Assembly (NCBI GenBank): GCA_964017195.1
Contig: OZ024896.1
Span: 34,075,307-34,139,306, forward strand
Origin: Siderastrea radians
Taxonomy: Eukaryota > Cnidaria > Anthozoa > Scleractinia > Rhizangiidae
Length of the DNA: 64,000 bases
Direction of reading: 5' to 3'
The position numbers and the translations under genes are program-made. This document shows, one piece after another, positions 1-13,000 of this stretch; position 1 is the stretch's first letter, and every line of letters begins with the position of its first letter. Below the pieces are notes generated by a model. The model saw only the letters and a program-made list of their open reading frames with translations. It was not told the DNA's origin and did no database searches.

Positions 1-230
1 CACTTTGACCAACGAGGTTCGAGTTATCGAGGGTAAAAACTAGAAAGAAAATGACCTGAAGGGAATAGAAATTTACTTCGAGTTTGTGGGAGGTTCGAGT
101 CATCAAGGGTAAAATTACAGTTTAATGTATGGAGCAAATCCAGGGGAAATCAATTTTGGTTCAAGTTAGTGCGAGTTTCGAGTTACCGAGGTTTGAGTTA
201 CTGGGAGTCAACTGTATAACAATGATTTTG
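1..230. repeat. Degenerate short repeat at left edge
   Basis: The motif GGTTCGAGT(T/C)ATCGAGGGTAAA recurs with variation near 10-34, 87-114 and 165-210. This looks like the end of a dispersed non-autonomous repeat. No coding potential is seen. From 231 to 1006 I see no exon. The stretch near 385-415 (GAGCTCGGTGACCCCCAT) reappears inverted near 63450-63475, so it also belongs to a dispersed repeat. Confidence 0.4.
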
Positions 231-1006
231 GTCCTTAAGGTGATTCCATTCAATTGCATTACGCATCCTTTCTGCGCATCATTTCTTGCGTGATTAGCGC
301 GCGCACAAGCGTGCGCACCTTCGGAATTTTATAGGTTTTCTATGAAAGCTGAGCTGTTCAGAGAAATAAATGGTCGTTTTCTCCTAAACGAGCTCGGTGA
401 CCCCCATTTTTTGAGACATAAATTCAAATGGCACACGGTCTAGTACAATATATCGCGATTTCAAAAAAAGTTAAAAATTCCGCTTTGAGATATTTTTATT
501 TAAATGCCGAAGAGAACACATCTTAAGGTGCAGCAGGGTATGTACGCACGCGGCAATTTTTAAATTTATTTCATAATCTTGATTCCTGTTCAGCTAAAAT
601 AGTATACAATACAAGATAAATGTCTGTTATGGTGAACTGCTCCAATATTTCAATACAAGCAATGACTTTTTAAAGCAATTATAGTTCTCATTTCTGATTA
701 CTAGGGTTTGTCAGGAGAACCTTGCGGGTCGTATATTTGCTATTAACGGCTATCCATTTAGTGAAAAAACAAGCACGGTGATCCCTATTTCTTATTGCAT
801 TTTTGAAATGTTCTAAACATAATTACCAAGTGGACCAAGTTTTAGAAAATTTTAAATATTCCTTCCATTTCGATGGAATCACCTTAACACAAAATCATAA
901 CGGGATCTTGTTTATAATGAACCACCATTATAACAAACACATCCTCACAGTCTCTTGGTACTACATCATACTGGGGTTTCCAGTGAAATGTAAGTAATTT
1001 GCTTAC

Positions 1007-1408
1007 CCAGCAAACATAGCAACTGTAGCAATTCCGTAGAATGATGCCAGCCAATAAAACATCTCTCTCGCTCCTGCCAGTTGCATGGACATTTGCCGTT
1101 CTCTCATGGCATTCTGCATTTGAAGTTGTCTTCCTAACTGAAAGAAACATGTACATAATGTTTAACATGTAGGGATTTCAAAACAAGAGAAAAAATTCAT
1201 TAGTTCTCACTTATATCGCCTGTAATTGAGGACAGTATCACACAGAGAATGCAATTATTTCACACAAATTAGATTGTGCAACAACGTAGAAAAAAACTAA
1301 ATATTTGTTTCAAACCTGTATTCTTTGAGTTTGTAGCATAAACTCTTGATTCTTCTTCATGTTTTCATCCATTGTTTCCTTCATGGCTGAACCCAGAATG
1401 GCACCCAT
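1007..1408 (-). CDS. PLGRKT: PLGRKT homologue (plasminogen receptor KT), 5' coding exons, partial
   Basis: PLGRKT is a small two-pass integral membrane protein that binds plasminogen through a C-terminal lysine; the family is also found at mitochondria. Two exons are visible. Exon 1 (1408 down to 1316) is 31 codons and starts MGAILGSAMKETMDENMKKN, then QEFMLQTQRIQ. Exon 2 (1137 down to 1007) continues LGRQLQMQNAMRERQMSMQL and enters the first membrane segment (FYWLASFYGIATVAMFAG). The acceptor (TTTCTTTCAG) and donors (GTTTGA, GTAAGC) fit, and phase is kept (0, then 2). The N-terminal MRERQM(S/A)MQ block and the N-terminal MNES/KNQ(K)EFML-like block are family hallmarks. The start is the first Met and agrees with the family. 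The second membrane segment and the C-terminal Lys are not in the window; the gene continues to the left of base 1. A possible 5' UTR junction (GTTGTTAG) lies near 1438. Confidence 0.9.
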
Positions 1409-1599
1409 TGTTTTGATTTTTGATCTTGAACCTTCCTAACAACAGGCAAAAATCAGCAGTCATTCCTTGTGTCCTATGCCTTCAACTGCTACTAATGACC
1501 TTCAAAGTAATCATTCTGAATATTAAGAACCCCGGACCTCATCGAATTAGATTAAGATTGTATGCTTAGTTGATGGGCTTAAGAAATAATGCCATGTCA

Positions 1600-1993
1600 A
1601 ATAGACCCTTCCATGGTTTTCTTCAACTTTTGACATGGACCAGTTAGAAAAGCTCAATGGACACCGCTAAAAAAAGCACCTTAAAATTAGTAAAATTGCC
1701 AAGTTTGAGAGTGATATGTTGAAAACTAATTAAGATATAGCTCCACAAAGTCATGGAATTTTACGGATGTTTGTAGGGTGGGGTCAAGTTTGTGCAACTC
1801 CCCCACCCTGTCACTATACAAAACCTCTGTAAAATTTCCCGACTGTGCGAAGCTGTATCTTCACTCGCTCCACACATATCACTTTCAAACTTGGCAAGTT
1901 TACTAATTTTAAGGCAGTCTTTCTAGTGGTGTCGATGGATTTTCACTAACTGGTCCACGTCAAAAGTTGAAAAAACCGTGGAAGGGTCTATTT
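1600..1993. mobile_element. Foldback MITE
   Basis: The left arm (AGACCCTTCCATGGTTTTCT... ending GGACCAGTTAG near 1648) is matched by an inverted right arm (CTAACTGGTCCACGTCAAAA... ending GGAAGGGTCTA near 1990). Internal sequence also pairs (AATTAGTAAAATTGCCAAGT against its complement near 1890-1915). There is no ORF, so it is non-autonomous. Confidence 0.7.
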
Positions 1994-2146
1994 TAGGGCA
2001 ATTTTTTTCCAGACTTTTTAATAAGATAGTCAAGATGGCCTCTCAGTGGCTCAGCTTGTCACTGTCCATTGCTACCCTCAACCATAGCTGCAAGCCAGTG
2101 GGAACCAAAGCATGGAAAGACTAATCCAGGGAGGACTGCAATGACT

Positions 2147-2317
2147 TAGACTGCAAGTAATCCCTAATTTTCGCGATGGTGATCATGGGGCGGGTGAAAT
2201 AAACATGCGCCCACACTCCCTTCGCATCAAATCTCCTCAAAATTTCGCGTGCGCCAGGTGTGTATTTCGCCCACCCCACAATCGCCATCACCAAAATTAG
2301 AGACTACTTGCAGTCTA
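2147..2317. mobile_element. Short foldback MITE (TAGACTGCAAGTA ends)
   Basis: The ends TAGACTGCAAGTAA and CTACTTGCAGTCTA are inverted repeats, and the flanking TAATTTTCGCGATGG also pairs with CCATCACCAAAATTA. A half copy of the same family lies at about 17034-17133. Confidence 0.7.
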
Positions 2318-3592
2318 GCAATGACTATGGTCAAAACCGTGATTGGTGATGCTGGATGTGAAACTGTGGAAGAACTGTGCAGCTGTCCCCGGGGTATTCC
2401 CTATAGTGGACTATTTGGGGAGGCTCTCTCCCAAAGAGGTGCTTTTTCTTACACTAATGCAGTATAAGAAAGGGTGGGCAAATTTTTGATTCTAGTATTT
2501 TGAAGGGTCACCTAAATACACCTTACACTGTAAATTGAGAGGGTAGCAGCCAAGGGGGTTGTAAAATTTTGGCAGAAATCACAAAGTGCCCCTAATGGAC
2601 AGGAGCGATGAGATGTGGCTGTATTCACAGGATAATCACAATGTAACAAATTATATGGAAAAGTGTGGAGCCTTCGAGGAACTAAAAGCCCACAATGATC
2701 TGTGGTTTCTTGCTTATCATTGAGGCATTAAAAAAGGACGCTAGCGTTTTTTCCTCGGTACTTGGAAGGGGGTACCATTTTGATACATAAAAGGCTAGGG
2801 GTTTGGGTAAGGATTTGAACCTTAGTATGGAACCTCCCCACCCCCCTCTGCCTGGGCCAGGCATGATAGACCATGAGATGTGGCACATACAGTTGTTACA
2901 TACACTTTATTTAAACATACTGTAGTAAAAATATCAGTGCAAGAGGTACTGCTCTTGTCAAGCTTATTAAGTCTAATCCTTGACCCTGAGCAAGGTAGCT
3001 TGCAAATCATTTGAAAAACACAGCCCCATACCCCACCCCACCCCTCCCCCACCCCAGCAGTGAGTTTGTGCCATCATTTTGGTTTCCTATGATTGGTTAA
3101 GACACAGAATAATCACAGGCCACTAAAGCACACTTACTTACTAAAACATAAACAGACTAAACCAGGTGCTATGCATTATTTAGTCAAACAACTTGAAGAA
3201 GATTCTCACTGGGTGGAGTCTCAAAGAATGAATCTAGAGTTCTAACTGATTTAGCAGTGGTGCCAATCAGTTTTGAAGTCAATCACAAGTCAGTACTTGA
3301 GATGACATAACCGGTCGTGTTAAAATGTCAAAAAAATACAATCAAAAGAGTCACTGATCAATTTTTTACATTCAGTTTGTAAGCTTATAATTTGATTCGT
3401 GACCGAGGATCGGTGAGTATTTATTCCTCGCCCTGGCTCAGATCAATTTCATTAAATGCATCTTTCACATCAATGGGGCATTTGTAAGGTGAACCTATGA
3501 AAGAAACATAACTAACCTGCATCAGATAAAACTTAAGCTTCAATTTTTCCGGGTCTAATATAAGCTATTATATTTTTTTGACCTTAATACCT

Positions 3593-3627
3593 AAATAGGC
3601 TCTAATACAATGTATTAGAGCCTATTT
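3593..3627. repeat. Perfect 17-bp palindrome with 1-nt spacer
   Basis: AAATAGGCTCTAATACA is followed by one A and then its exact reverse complement. It lies 242 bp upstream of the BRIX1 start codon. Confidence 0.8.
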
Positions 3628-3869
3628 GAATGTCATTCTTAGTGTTGTCCAAAAGGCTGAGTCACGCAATTTATTAACAGCTAACAGCTTGAGTTATTAC
3701 TACAAGTCACAAATTACAGCTAAAAATGCCAATATTTACCCGCAAATGTCTTTATAAATTCCCACCTTCGAGCTGCCGAAACGGATCACTTGAGACTGCA
3801 CTATACTCGTCCAGCAGTGACAGTGTAAGCGTTGATTACGGTATGTAAGTTAGCAACGAAAAATCAATT

Positions 3870-4086
3870 ATGGCGAAGAAAAGAACGATAGAAGAAGTGG
3901 AAACTTCAACTCCGTCTCATGGAGTACAGTCCAAGAAAAAGAAAACTAAAAAGGTACAAGACGATTCTTTTGCCACTATTCTATCACTTTACAGTAACAA
4001 ATCGAAGTTTGCAACGCTTAATTTTAGGGAAAATGGACAAACAAACAGCGCGTGTTGGTGTTCTGTTCACGTGGTATCTCGCACAG
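3870..4086 (+). CDS. BRIX1: BRIX1 exons 1-2
   Basis: Exon 1 (3870-3953, 28 codons) encodes a basic N-terminus ending KKKKTKK. The donor is AAAAAG/GTACAA and the acceptor TTAATTTTAG/GG. Exon 2 (4028-4086) begins the Brix domain with GKWTNKQRVLVFCSRGISH and ends in phase 2. Reading straight through the 74-bp intron gives an open but non-homologous tail, so the spliced reading is preferred. Confidence 0.9.
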
Positions 4087-7000
4087 GTATGAAGAAAGCC
4101 AAGATTTTTAATCTTTTACTTGCTTAAAGTGTTAAAACGTCAACTGACATAACTAGTAGTAAAAAAAGACGTAAAACGAGTGGCACCAAGTACTGATGTT
4201 AGCTCTTATTTGAATGACATGACTATGACACTACACTTGTCACAAAATTATTCAAGTTTTCATCCACTGTTTACACTCACTGTACTGTAAAGGGAGTAAT
4301 ATTGCAGAATACCCTGCCACATGGACAGCGTTACTGAAAAACTGTAGCCAATTCATACGCAGTGTATGTGTAGGCTGGCTTAGAAGCCAGCTATGCAGTA
4401 TGCGGAAAGTAGATTGTGTAGTTCCAGAAAATATCCATACTCCCTCCACAGAAGGTTTTTTTGTTTTGCACCCCCACACCCCCCAGGAAATTCCAGTTTA
4501 GCTTCATACTGTCCTTCTAATAGTTTGGCTTTTAAACCTCCCTCCCCTCCCCCTAGGAATTTCCAATGACCTTCCGTGGGGGGAGTATGGATAATTTCTG
4601 GAACCACACATTGTAATTAATCCAAGAGTCAAAGTTATCTCAGGAGCTGGCTACACGGTACGCGGTGTGCAGTGAAAAATTAATTCAAGATAGAAACTGT
4701 CCTAGCAGCTGGCTACGCAGTACACAGTACGCGGTGGATAATAAATTTAATATGGCGAGGTATCTTAGAAGGTGGCAATGCGGTACGCGGTGGCTTTTAG
4801 AATGAGGAATATACATGTAGGCAATTAGTTCTGCCAGAGTATCATGTAGCCAGCTATGCAGATTATAGTGAATGTGGCAAGGTATTCTGCAGTTGAGGGA
4901 AGACTTGTCATCACACCCAAGGATTTCATCCTCAGATTTAAAAGTTAGCACTGCATACTATTTACAGCACAATAGCCAGTACCACAGGAAGTAATGCTGG
5001 GGGTTTTATTTAAATGGTCAAACTTAAGGATTTCATCTGCAGACTCAAAAGTTAGAGCCACATTCTACAGAATAACAAGAATTGCCATGGGAAAATGCTT
5101 CCAAGGATTCCATTCTCAAACTCATTAGTTTGGACTTGCAACTTCACTTAACATTGTATCTGGTCTGAGGCAACTCTGTCAAAATAATTTGTGGTATCAG
5201 GCAACATAAAAATAAGAATAGTACAATGTATCAGCAAGAACTGGGTCTTTCTATTGATCTGCTGGGGGGTTGCTAGGGAACTCCAGTGTGAATTAAGGTT
5301 ACTTCGGACCTCTGGGAAAAAATTCGTATACGCGCCATTTTTAAAGGAAAGCATGGCAAACTATATATTGTTGGAAAGCTTAATAAATGTTAGTACATTT
5401 TGGAAAAAATATGAATTGCCAGTTTTTTTAATTCGACAAAAGAAAATTGCAAAAATGACCGCGAAAATGACCATGCATCATTTCGGCAAACAAATGAATT
5501 AATAGGGTACTAAAATTCAGCAGATTTCTGTGAAATTTGGCCTGAACATTCCTTAGATGTTGTGGAACAAAAGTGTGTCGGGGATTTTTGAAATTTATAA
5601 TATTTCACCCATGGCGATCCTCAATGCAATGCCCATTGCGCATTCTTTGCTGCTCGAACTTGACAGATTAATTAAAAAATAACCAGTTAGAATATCGAAA
5701 AATGCTGACACACTTTTGATGATTGATCCTTTGTGATTAACACTGTGCAGTTATTTTGCCAATGTGCTTGGACTTGATACCCTATTAATTCAATTGAATG
5801 ACACATGGTCATTTTCGTGGTTGTTTGTGATTTTCTTTTGCGGAATTGAAGAAACCGGCAGTTAATATTTTTTTCTGAAATCTACATTTATTAAGCTTTC
5901 CAACGATATATAGTTTGCCATGTTTTCCGTTAAAATGGCGTGACTACGAATTTTTTCCCCGAGGACACTCGCGAAGGTCCGGAGTAACCTTAAGTAAATT
6001 GCTGACTGGTTGCACATTTTGACAGGGTTAAGCCCTTTAAGCCCTAACAGTGGCGAAAATGAAATTTCTCTTTACATTATCATTACATGTTTAAAATTCA
6101 AGGCCTGGCACACGCTACTGGTGTACACGGCTAAAAATCACACTTTATTTGGCTCTTGTGAAATTATTAAAAATCAGATCAAGGAGATATTTGGTGAGGA
6201 GTTAAAGTTAAAGAATGTCTTCCCATTGAATAGTTTTGGTCCTGGCTATAAGGTCCAATAAAGGAGAATATTCCAAAAATGTCGACTAAACTGGGGCCAT
6301 TTTGAATACTATGCATAACATTTCGAGTCTAACCTTGCACAATTTAGGATTCCTCCATTTTGATGAAGGGTACCATTTCATATTTCTCAACAGAAGTTAT
6401 TGGTTTATGAGGAGCCATTTTAAAAAATAATAGCAAATAATCGAAAAATAAGGGCGTTAGAGTGAATCACAGCAGAATGTACCATTTTGCATCCATTCAG
6501 AAGCAGCCTGAACAAGAATTTAAAAGAGCTTTTTAATGTAAGTTCCGTTTGTTATGGAAAGGAAGACAAATGACTTTTGAAATTTTCAAAGGTTCAGCTT
6601 TCTAACTAGGGTAATTCTTAAAAATTGGGAAAACCCACTTCTAAACTATGACCAAATTTACAACTGAAGGTTAAACAGCGTTTCTATAACGTGAAAGTTC
6701 TTCGCGCCGTGCGCTTGATCGAAACAAAGATTCTAAAGCGTGCCCGGGTTGTGCATAAAGTGTGCATTACAATTTTTTATGTGTGCCTAATTTGTGCCTA
6801 AACTGTGCCTAGATTGTGCCTAAACTGTGCCTAAACTGCACGAAAACTGTGCCTAGCTTGTCTGCCAAAATCATGCGTAATCGCACGCCAATGTTGTACA
6901 TTAGAGTGCCAAAATTATTTTTTAATTTATCTGTGTGAGGTCTCTACACTCTTCCTTATTTGATGGCATGAATTTTAAACATTATTCTATTGAATTTTTT

Positions 7001-10000
7001 CTTTGAGCAGTTTCTGATGCATTAAAATTATTTGTTAGCAATACAAAAGGACTCACGAGATTAATCATTATACCCGGGTCATTAAATATGTCAGTGTTCT
7101 AAAATTTAAGTTCGCTTCTGGACCTGATGCAAGGTAGTCATCTTCCCAGGTACATGTACAATAATCGTCGACAGTACGTGAAATTTTAGAATAACCTAGA
7201 ATTTGCCCCATGAATAAGACGTTCTGTGTGCGTTTCAAATATTATAATTTTGTACAGTGCTGTTGCACGCCCATATGCGGCGGCCTTTTAACATTTTAGA
7301 CGATTTCAGCTAGAGGAATGAAATAACAAATCACCTTAATTTATCAATATAGCTAGGAGGTTTGACGATCTTTTCTAGTTTTCATGAGAGCTGAAGCAAC
7401 AATCCGGAATGTAATAATGTGTTTACAGATCGGGCAAGAGATAAGAACGCTGACAATTCCAGATTACAAACAAAGGAATCTTTGAAAAACCGCAGCAGAT
7501 ATCCTAGATTTGTATTTGAAATGTTTGGTCCTCATTTGATTGCAAAATTTCCCTGCTGCCTTTTTGCAGGAAGAGTGTCACATTATTTTTTCCAAACATT
7601 TTAGGGAGCCGTAAAAAGATGCCAAGGAAACAGCAAAAGTCATGGCCAAACAAGCGGACGAGTATTCAGACACAGTCAAATGACGGAAGCAGCATAAACA
7701 TCCGTTCTCTTGTATCTTTCTTCTTCTTTAGCTCCTTAACATCATTGTTGATTAAAATATCGAGTGATTGAACAATAGAGCAATGGCTTGCCCTACGGTT
7801 GACCGGTTCAGTCACCCTAAGTTTTCAAGTTTTACTGAAAGTTCTCGACGTTGACTTGCACTTTTTCGGCATCGTTGCCAAAGAAAACAGGCCAAGATTT
7901 ACGCTTATGTTTCAAGGAAGGCATGACAATAAATAGAAGCAAACTCTGCGAACCTGTTACGAAAATCAAAGTGACCTTTCAAAGAGAAAAATGTGTTACA
8001 AGATGCACATGGTTTTATTTCATTCAAAATCAATTTGCTATTGAATGAGAAGGTACTTGGTGTTGAGAAAATAAGCTAAACTTCTTCCACAAAATATAAA
8101 GGGACCCATCGATGTCGCGCATACGACTACATGAATACATGTTCACTTGCACTGAATCCAGGCAAAAAGAAAACGCTAACTGGCCTTAATTCTCCATCAA
8201 AATTTGCAAACTGTGGAGCACTATGATTCTAAGCCATTGATTAGACGTGGCAAAATGTGCCCAGTGGTTGCCCAGACGTGCCAAACTGTGCCTAAAATGT
8301 GCCTAAGTCGTGCCTAAACTGTGCCTACACTGTGCCTAAACTGTGCCTAAGCTCTCCATAAAACGTGCCTTAACTGTGCCTTGGATGTGCCTAAAATGTG
8401 CCTAATTTGTGCCTAGACGTTTTTTTCTTGTGCTTTGGCACAAAAGCCGTGCCTTTCACTGAAGCCTAAGTTAGTGCATAGGCACCGTGTTACGCTTGTG
8501 TACACCAGTAGCGTGAGCCAGGCCTCAAGCGATGAGAATAAAGGAATTAATCACTAAGGATAAGATGGCTGGATATTTCGAAAAATTCTCCTTACTAGTT
8601 CCATAAGAAATGTATGGAGAACAGCAAGGAGAATATGCATTTTTATATCAGGGTTTAAAGGGTCAAGGGTAGATTTTTTTCAATCTCATACCCAGAGTCC
8701 TCAGGCTTCTTGGTGAGTGGGTGGTCACCAGGAGAGACACTGGGGTAATGCAATTGTTACCACGGGAATTGTGTGGTAAACAGATCTTAGTTTTGTGATA
8801 GTGGCAACAGGGGACCCCCAGTCAAAAAATCAATTTTTTGCCATTAACCCAGAGTCTCTCCTGGCGACCACCCGCTAGCCCAGAAGCCTGACAACTCTAA
8901 CTATGACATTGGATTTTTATGTCATTATAAAGGGTAATTAAATCAAGCATCTAGGTTAGCTTGGAGATTTTTAGACATATAATTTTTCTTTTATTTTCAC
9001 AGAGCGAGACATCTTATGCTTGACATACAGACATTGCTGCCACACTCAAAATCTGGTATAGTAATATGTGAAGTTACAATATACTGTAATCAGTATGCTT
9101 AATGTTCAGTGATAAGTTAGGTTGTCCACTAGCTCCATTGGGTAGGTGACCTTTGAGCTTATCACACACTCCTTCCGGGAAAGGAGAGTGCATGAGGACC
9201 CAAAGAATGTCTGTGCATGAGGCTGGCTCTCCACTTGACTGTCATTGGCTTCCAGTAATGTTCAGAGTTCAGTTCAAATTACTCCTTATTGTTTACAAGT
9301 CGTTACACAACCAAAGTCCACCCAAGATCTTTTGTTCCAGCTGCTAATTTTTCTCTTCGCTCATCTACTCAATCTCTTTTGTTCGTTCCAAAAGTCAACT
9401 GTTCCACACTTGGGGATTGCACCTTTACTCATGGCACATCTGTTTTATGGAACTTGTTGCCATTAACTATAAGAACAGGTAGCAGCCTTGTCATTTTTAA
9501 AAAGTAGCTGAAAACATTTATTTTTAAGAAAGCTTTTAACTTATGAATAACAATAACTTAATGTAAAGCGCTTTTGAATATTTTATAGTATTAGTGCTAT
9601 ATACTGGTAAATTGATTAAAATCCAAGTCTCCAATTGTAGAAGTTCTTGCCATGACCTTTGACACACCAACTGGATGCTAAAAAGACCGAGACAAAAGGC
9701 GCGAAATTAAAGGAAATTGTTACGGATTGTTACGGATCTTTCAATTAGTTTTGTTATGAGTTTCAGAATAAACAGTTCAAATTAGATCTTGTCTATACAG
9801 CTGTAGTATAGAAATAAACAGCAATAAACTGTGTGTATATAAGTGGCAAAAGTTACTGAGCACATTTGTCAAAATCTCTTTTCTACATATTTCCTCTAGA
9901 AACCAAGCTTGATCGCAAAGACAAACTCTTTGTTGTAAATGAGGTCTGTAAACCAGCTTTGTCTTCAATTTTGTTATTTTGTCAATAAATTTTTTGTGTA

Positions 10001-13000
10001 CTGTATGCACATACAAATGCTTAAATCCAACTGTTAACTTTTTCCCTTATTTTAGGTTTGTGAAATGAAAACTTGTAACAAGTGTATCTTTTTTGAAATG
10101 AGAAAAGGACAAGACCTTTACATGTGGTAAGTCACCCATTTTATTGTAGCACCATAACATTGTTCCTTGACAATTTATTTTTGACATCTTTTGGACAGCT
10201 AAATCTGGTCCTTTCCATAACGCGTGGTTCCAGAAAATATTGACACGCCCTCCATAGATGATTTTTTGGTTTGAACCCCCCCCCCCCCACCCCTCCAGAA
10301 ATTACTGTCTAGCTTCATGCTTTCCTTTGAGACTCCACAGCCTGTCGGATTTTCCAGCAACCTTCCATTGGGTGGGTATGGACAATTTCTGGATCCACCC
10401 ATTTATGATGGTCAGTCAAAATATTGCAGAAACTGTAAAAGGAATAGACGTGGAGTTTCATGTTCACTTTCCAACAATGATTGACGATCTGCCTTTTACA
10501 TTTATTTCAATTTGCTATTCAAAGCAGAAGTTAATAAAAGTTTTCAAAAAGATATTTAAATCTAAAGAAGATCCTCGCAGTTATTATCGCAACTTATGCA
10601 GCTGCGAAAAGAAAGCCTGAAAAAATCAAGCTTGCCGGGATTCGAACCCTGACCTCTGCGATACCGGTGCAGCGCTCTAACCAATTGAGCTAACAAGCCA
10701 ACTGGGAGCTGGTCATTTAATTGGTTCGTAATATACCCGGGAAAGATGAAGATGAAATTACGAATATATGAATTTCATATATTTGAACTGCGGAATAAAG
10801 AAATAAATCTAAAGAAGATCCTCGCAGTTATTATCGCAACTTATGCAGCTGCGAAAAGAAAGCCTGAAAAAATCAAGCTTGCCGGGATTCGAACCCTGAC
10901 CTCTGCGATACCTGACCTCTGGAACCAGCTCCCAGTTGGCTTGTTAGCTCAATTGGTTAGAGCGCTGCACCGGTATCGCAGAGGTCAGGGTTCGAATCCC
11001 GGCAAGCTTGATTTTTTCAGGCTTTCTTTTCGCAGCTGCATAAGTTGCGATAATAACTGCGAGGATCTTCTTTAGATTTATTTCTTTATTCCGCAGTTCA
11101 AATATATGAAATTCATATATTCATAATTTCAAAAAGATATTTGTAAAAATTTTTCAACACTGTTGAAAAAATTATTCTAATCTAATGACACGTACTGGTT
11201 CTGCACACAGTATTGCACTGATTGCTCTTAATCTCTTAAGGTACATGTATCAGCCATGGAAAAAAGTGTCATTTTTTCATAAATGAGACTTTTACATGCT
11301 CAGATAAATCTCTTCGAGAGCTTTCTTTCAAACAAAAAAATTAGGAGAGCACAATGGCTCAGTGGAGAGTCATTAGAAGTGAAAGGTTTTCCCTTTTTAA
11401 TTATGGTAATTGATCGCTGGCAAGTTCTATCACACCTGATTAACTTGACCACGTGAAATCGAGAGCACGTGCTGGTTGCACTCAGATTTTTTTGCGAAGT
11501 GGTTTATATGTTTATGAATGAAAAGAAAGCCCTTGACAAAGAATGGGCAGTGAATTGGCGGAGAGCGATCATTAGGTCATTTTATCTACAGGAGAAGTGG
11601 TTGCGTCAATGATTTCTCCGGATTTTGCCTCAATTTTTGGCATCTTTATCAGCCTGGTCAGCATTTCAGGAAATATTCATAACACATTTTTAATTAATTG
11701 TTACATGACATACGGATTGAAATAAGGAAAACATTTCATAAGTAAAACGAAAATGACGAATGTTTTCTTATGTCCAAGAGCGGTGAGTTGAAAGCTAATA
11801 AATTATCTTCTGCCACTTGCCGCATAGCATTACTCCTGTTACATGTTACCTGTCAAAGTTCTATTGTTTGAGAAAGCTGATCCCCCTCTGGTATCGATCA
11901 AAATAGAACTCAACGGACATTTAGATGTAATATTCTCATTACTGGCAAGACGCCGCAGAAAATACATTTTCCTTTTTTTCTCGAAAGGCAAGTTTTGGCG
12001 AGTTGTATGTACGTTTTAAACTACAAGTCGACAGCCGCTTGACCAATTTGGCTGAAATTTGGCCAGATTGTTGCCAGATAGTTTTTCTGCAAAATCTCGT
12101 CTGCAAATTTTAATCCCTCTTTTTGTTTTAAAGCTAGACCTTTTTTCTGCGCGAAGTGCTAATTTGTTTGTCTTCTCTGACTTCATCTGCTAATAAAAGA
12201 AGAACAAACGTACTTCTCAAAAATCTGAGATGTAATAATCTCATTACTGGCAAGACGCCGCAAAAAATACATTTTCCTTTTTTTCTCGAAAGGCAAATTT
12301 TGGGAGTTGTACATACGTTTTAAACTACAAGTCGACAGCCGCACGACCAATTTGGCTGAAATTTGGCCAGATTTCTGCGAAACCGTGTCTGCGAATTTTA
12401 ATCCTGCTTTTTGTTTTAAAGCTAGACCTTTTTCCACGCAAAGTGCTAATTTGTTTGTCTTCTCTGACTTCATCTGCTTATAAAAGAAGAACAAACGTAC
12501 TTCTAAAAAATCTGAGACACGGTTTTTTAGCCGTAGGTGTAGGAGGGAGTGAAACCTAATCTATGAAGGCATGTATGTGTGAAAAAACCTTCCCATTTTC
12601 CAAATATGTTAAACTTCTGCCTCTTTTTGAATATAACGTCATTTTCTGAAATTATTAAGCTGCCAAGAAATGTATAGTTTATAGGGTTTATCATGAAAGC
12701 AACAAAAACTGGAGCGATCCGTGCACAAATGGTCGCAAAGGGTGGCTGATACCGTATGTTATTCTCTTCAGGTTTTCTTGTACTCCCCATGGTCCCTCTG
12801 CAAAGTTTTTGGTAGAAAATGGTGAGTAGAAACCTGTTTACATGTAAATCCTTCGATTACAGTTCCCTGACAGATCTTTAACAGCCAAGTAACCTCTAGC
12901 CCGTGCCTTACTTAAGCTTCTTTGGGTTAAAAATGTGTTATTTCTCTGAGCTAACTTCTGCAAGAAACCAACAATTAGCTAGCGTTTTTTGTAGTGGTCC

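Larger units (their letters stand above)
1409..3869. other. Divergent intergenic region between PLGRKT and BRIX1
   Basis: No exon is seen. Contents: a foldback element (1600-1993), a smaller foldback (2147-2317), C-rich runs near 2830-3055, and a perfect short palindrome (3593-3627). The two flanking genes are transcribed away from each other, so their promoters probably lie here. No TATA box or Inr can be assigned with confidence. Confidence 0.5.
6023..8666. mobile_element. Older repeat split by insertion of a TCAA-flanked element
   Basis: The sequence 6023-6101 (GGGTTAAGCCCTTTAAGCCC...) continues at 8525-8666 (...GCGATGAGAATAAAGGAATT, ending CAGGGTTTAAAGGGTC). The two pieces together resemble the repeat at 15655-15850 (TAACCCTTTAAGTCCCAATA..., TTTATTCTCATGACC) in opposite orientation. 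The insertion is described separately. Confidence 0.55.

Noticed and set aside
3870..4127. 85-residue unspliced ORF as an independent small protein
   Set aside because: Removing a 74-bp GT-AG intron joins the Met to the conserved Brix block GKWTNKQRVLVF in frame.
10629..10699. Functional tRNA gene (minus), also 10938-11008 (plus)
   Set aside because: Box A and box B are good, but the anticodon loop has C at position 33, the anticodon stem has a mismatch, and the sequence runs into a repeated SINE tail.
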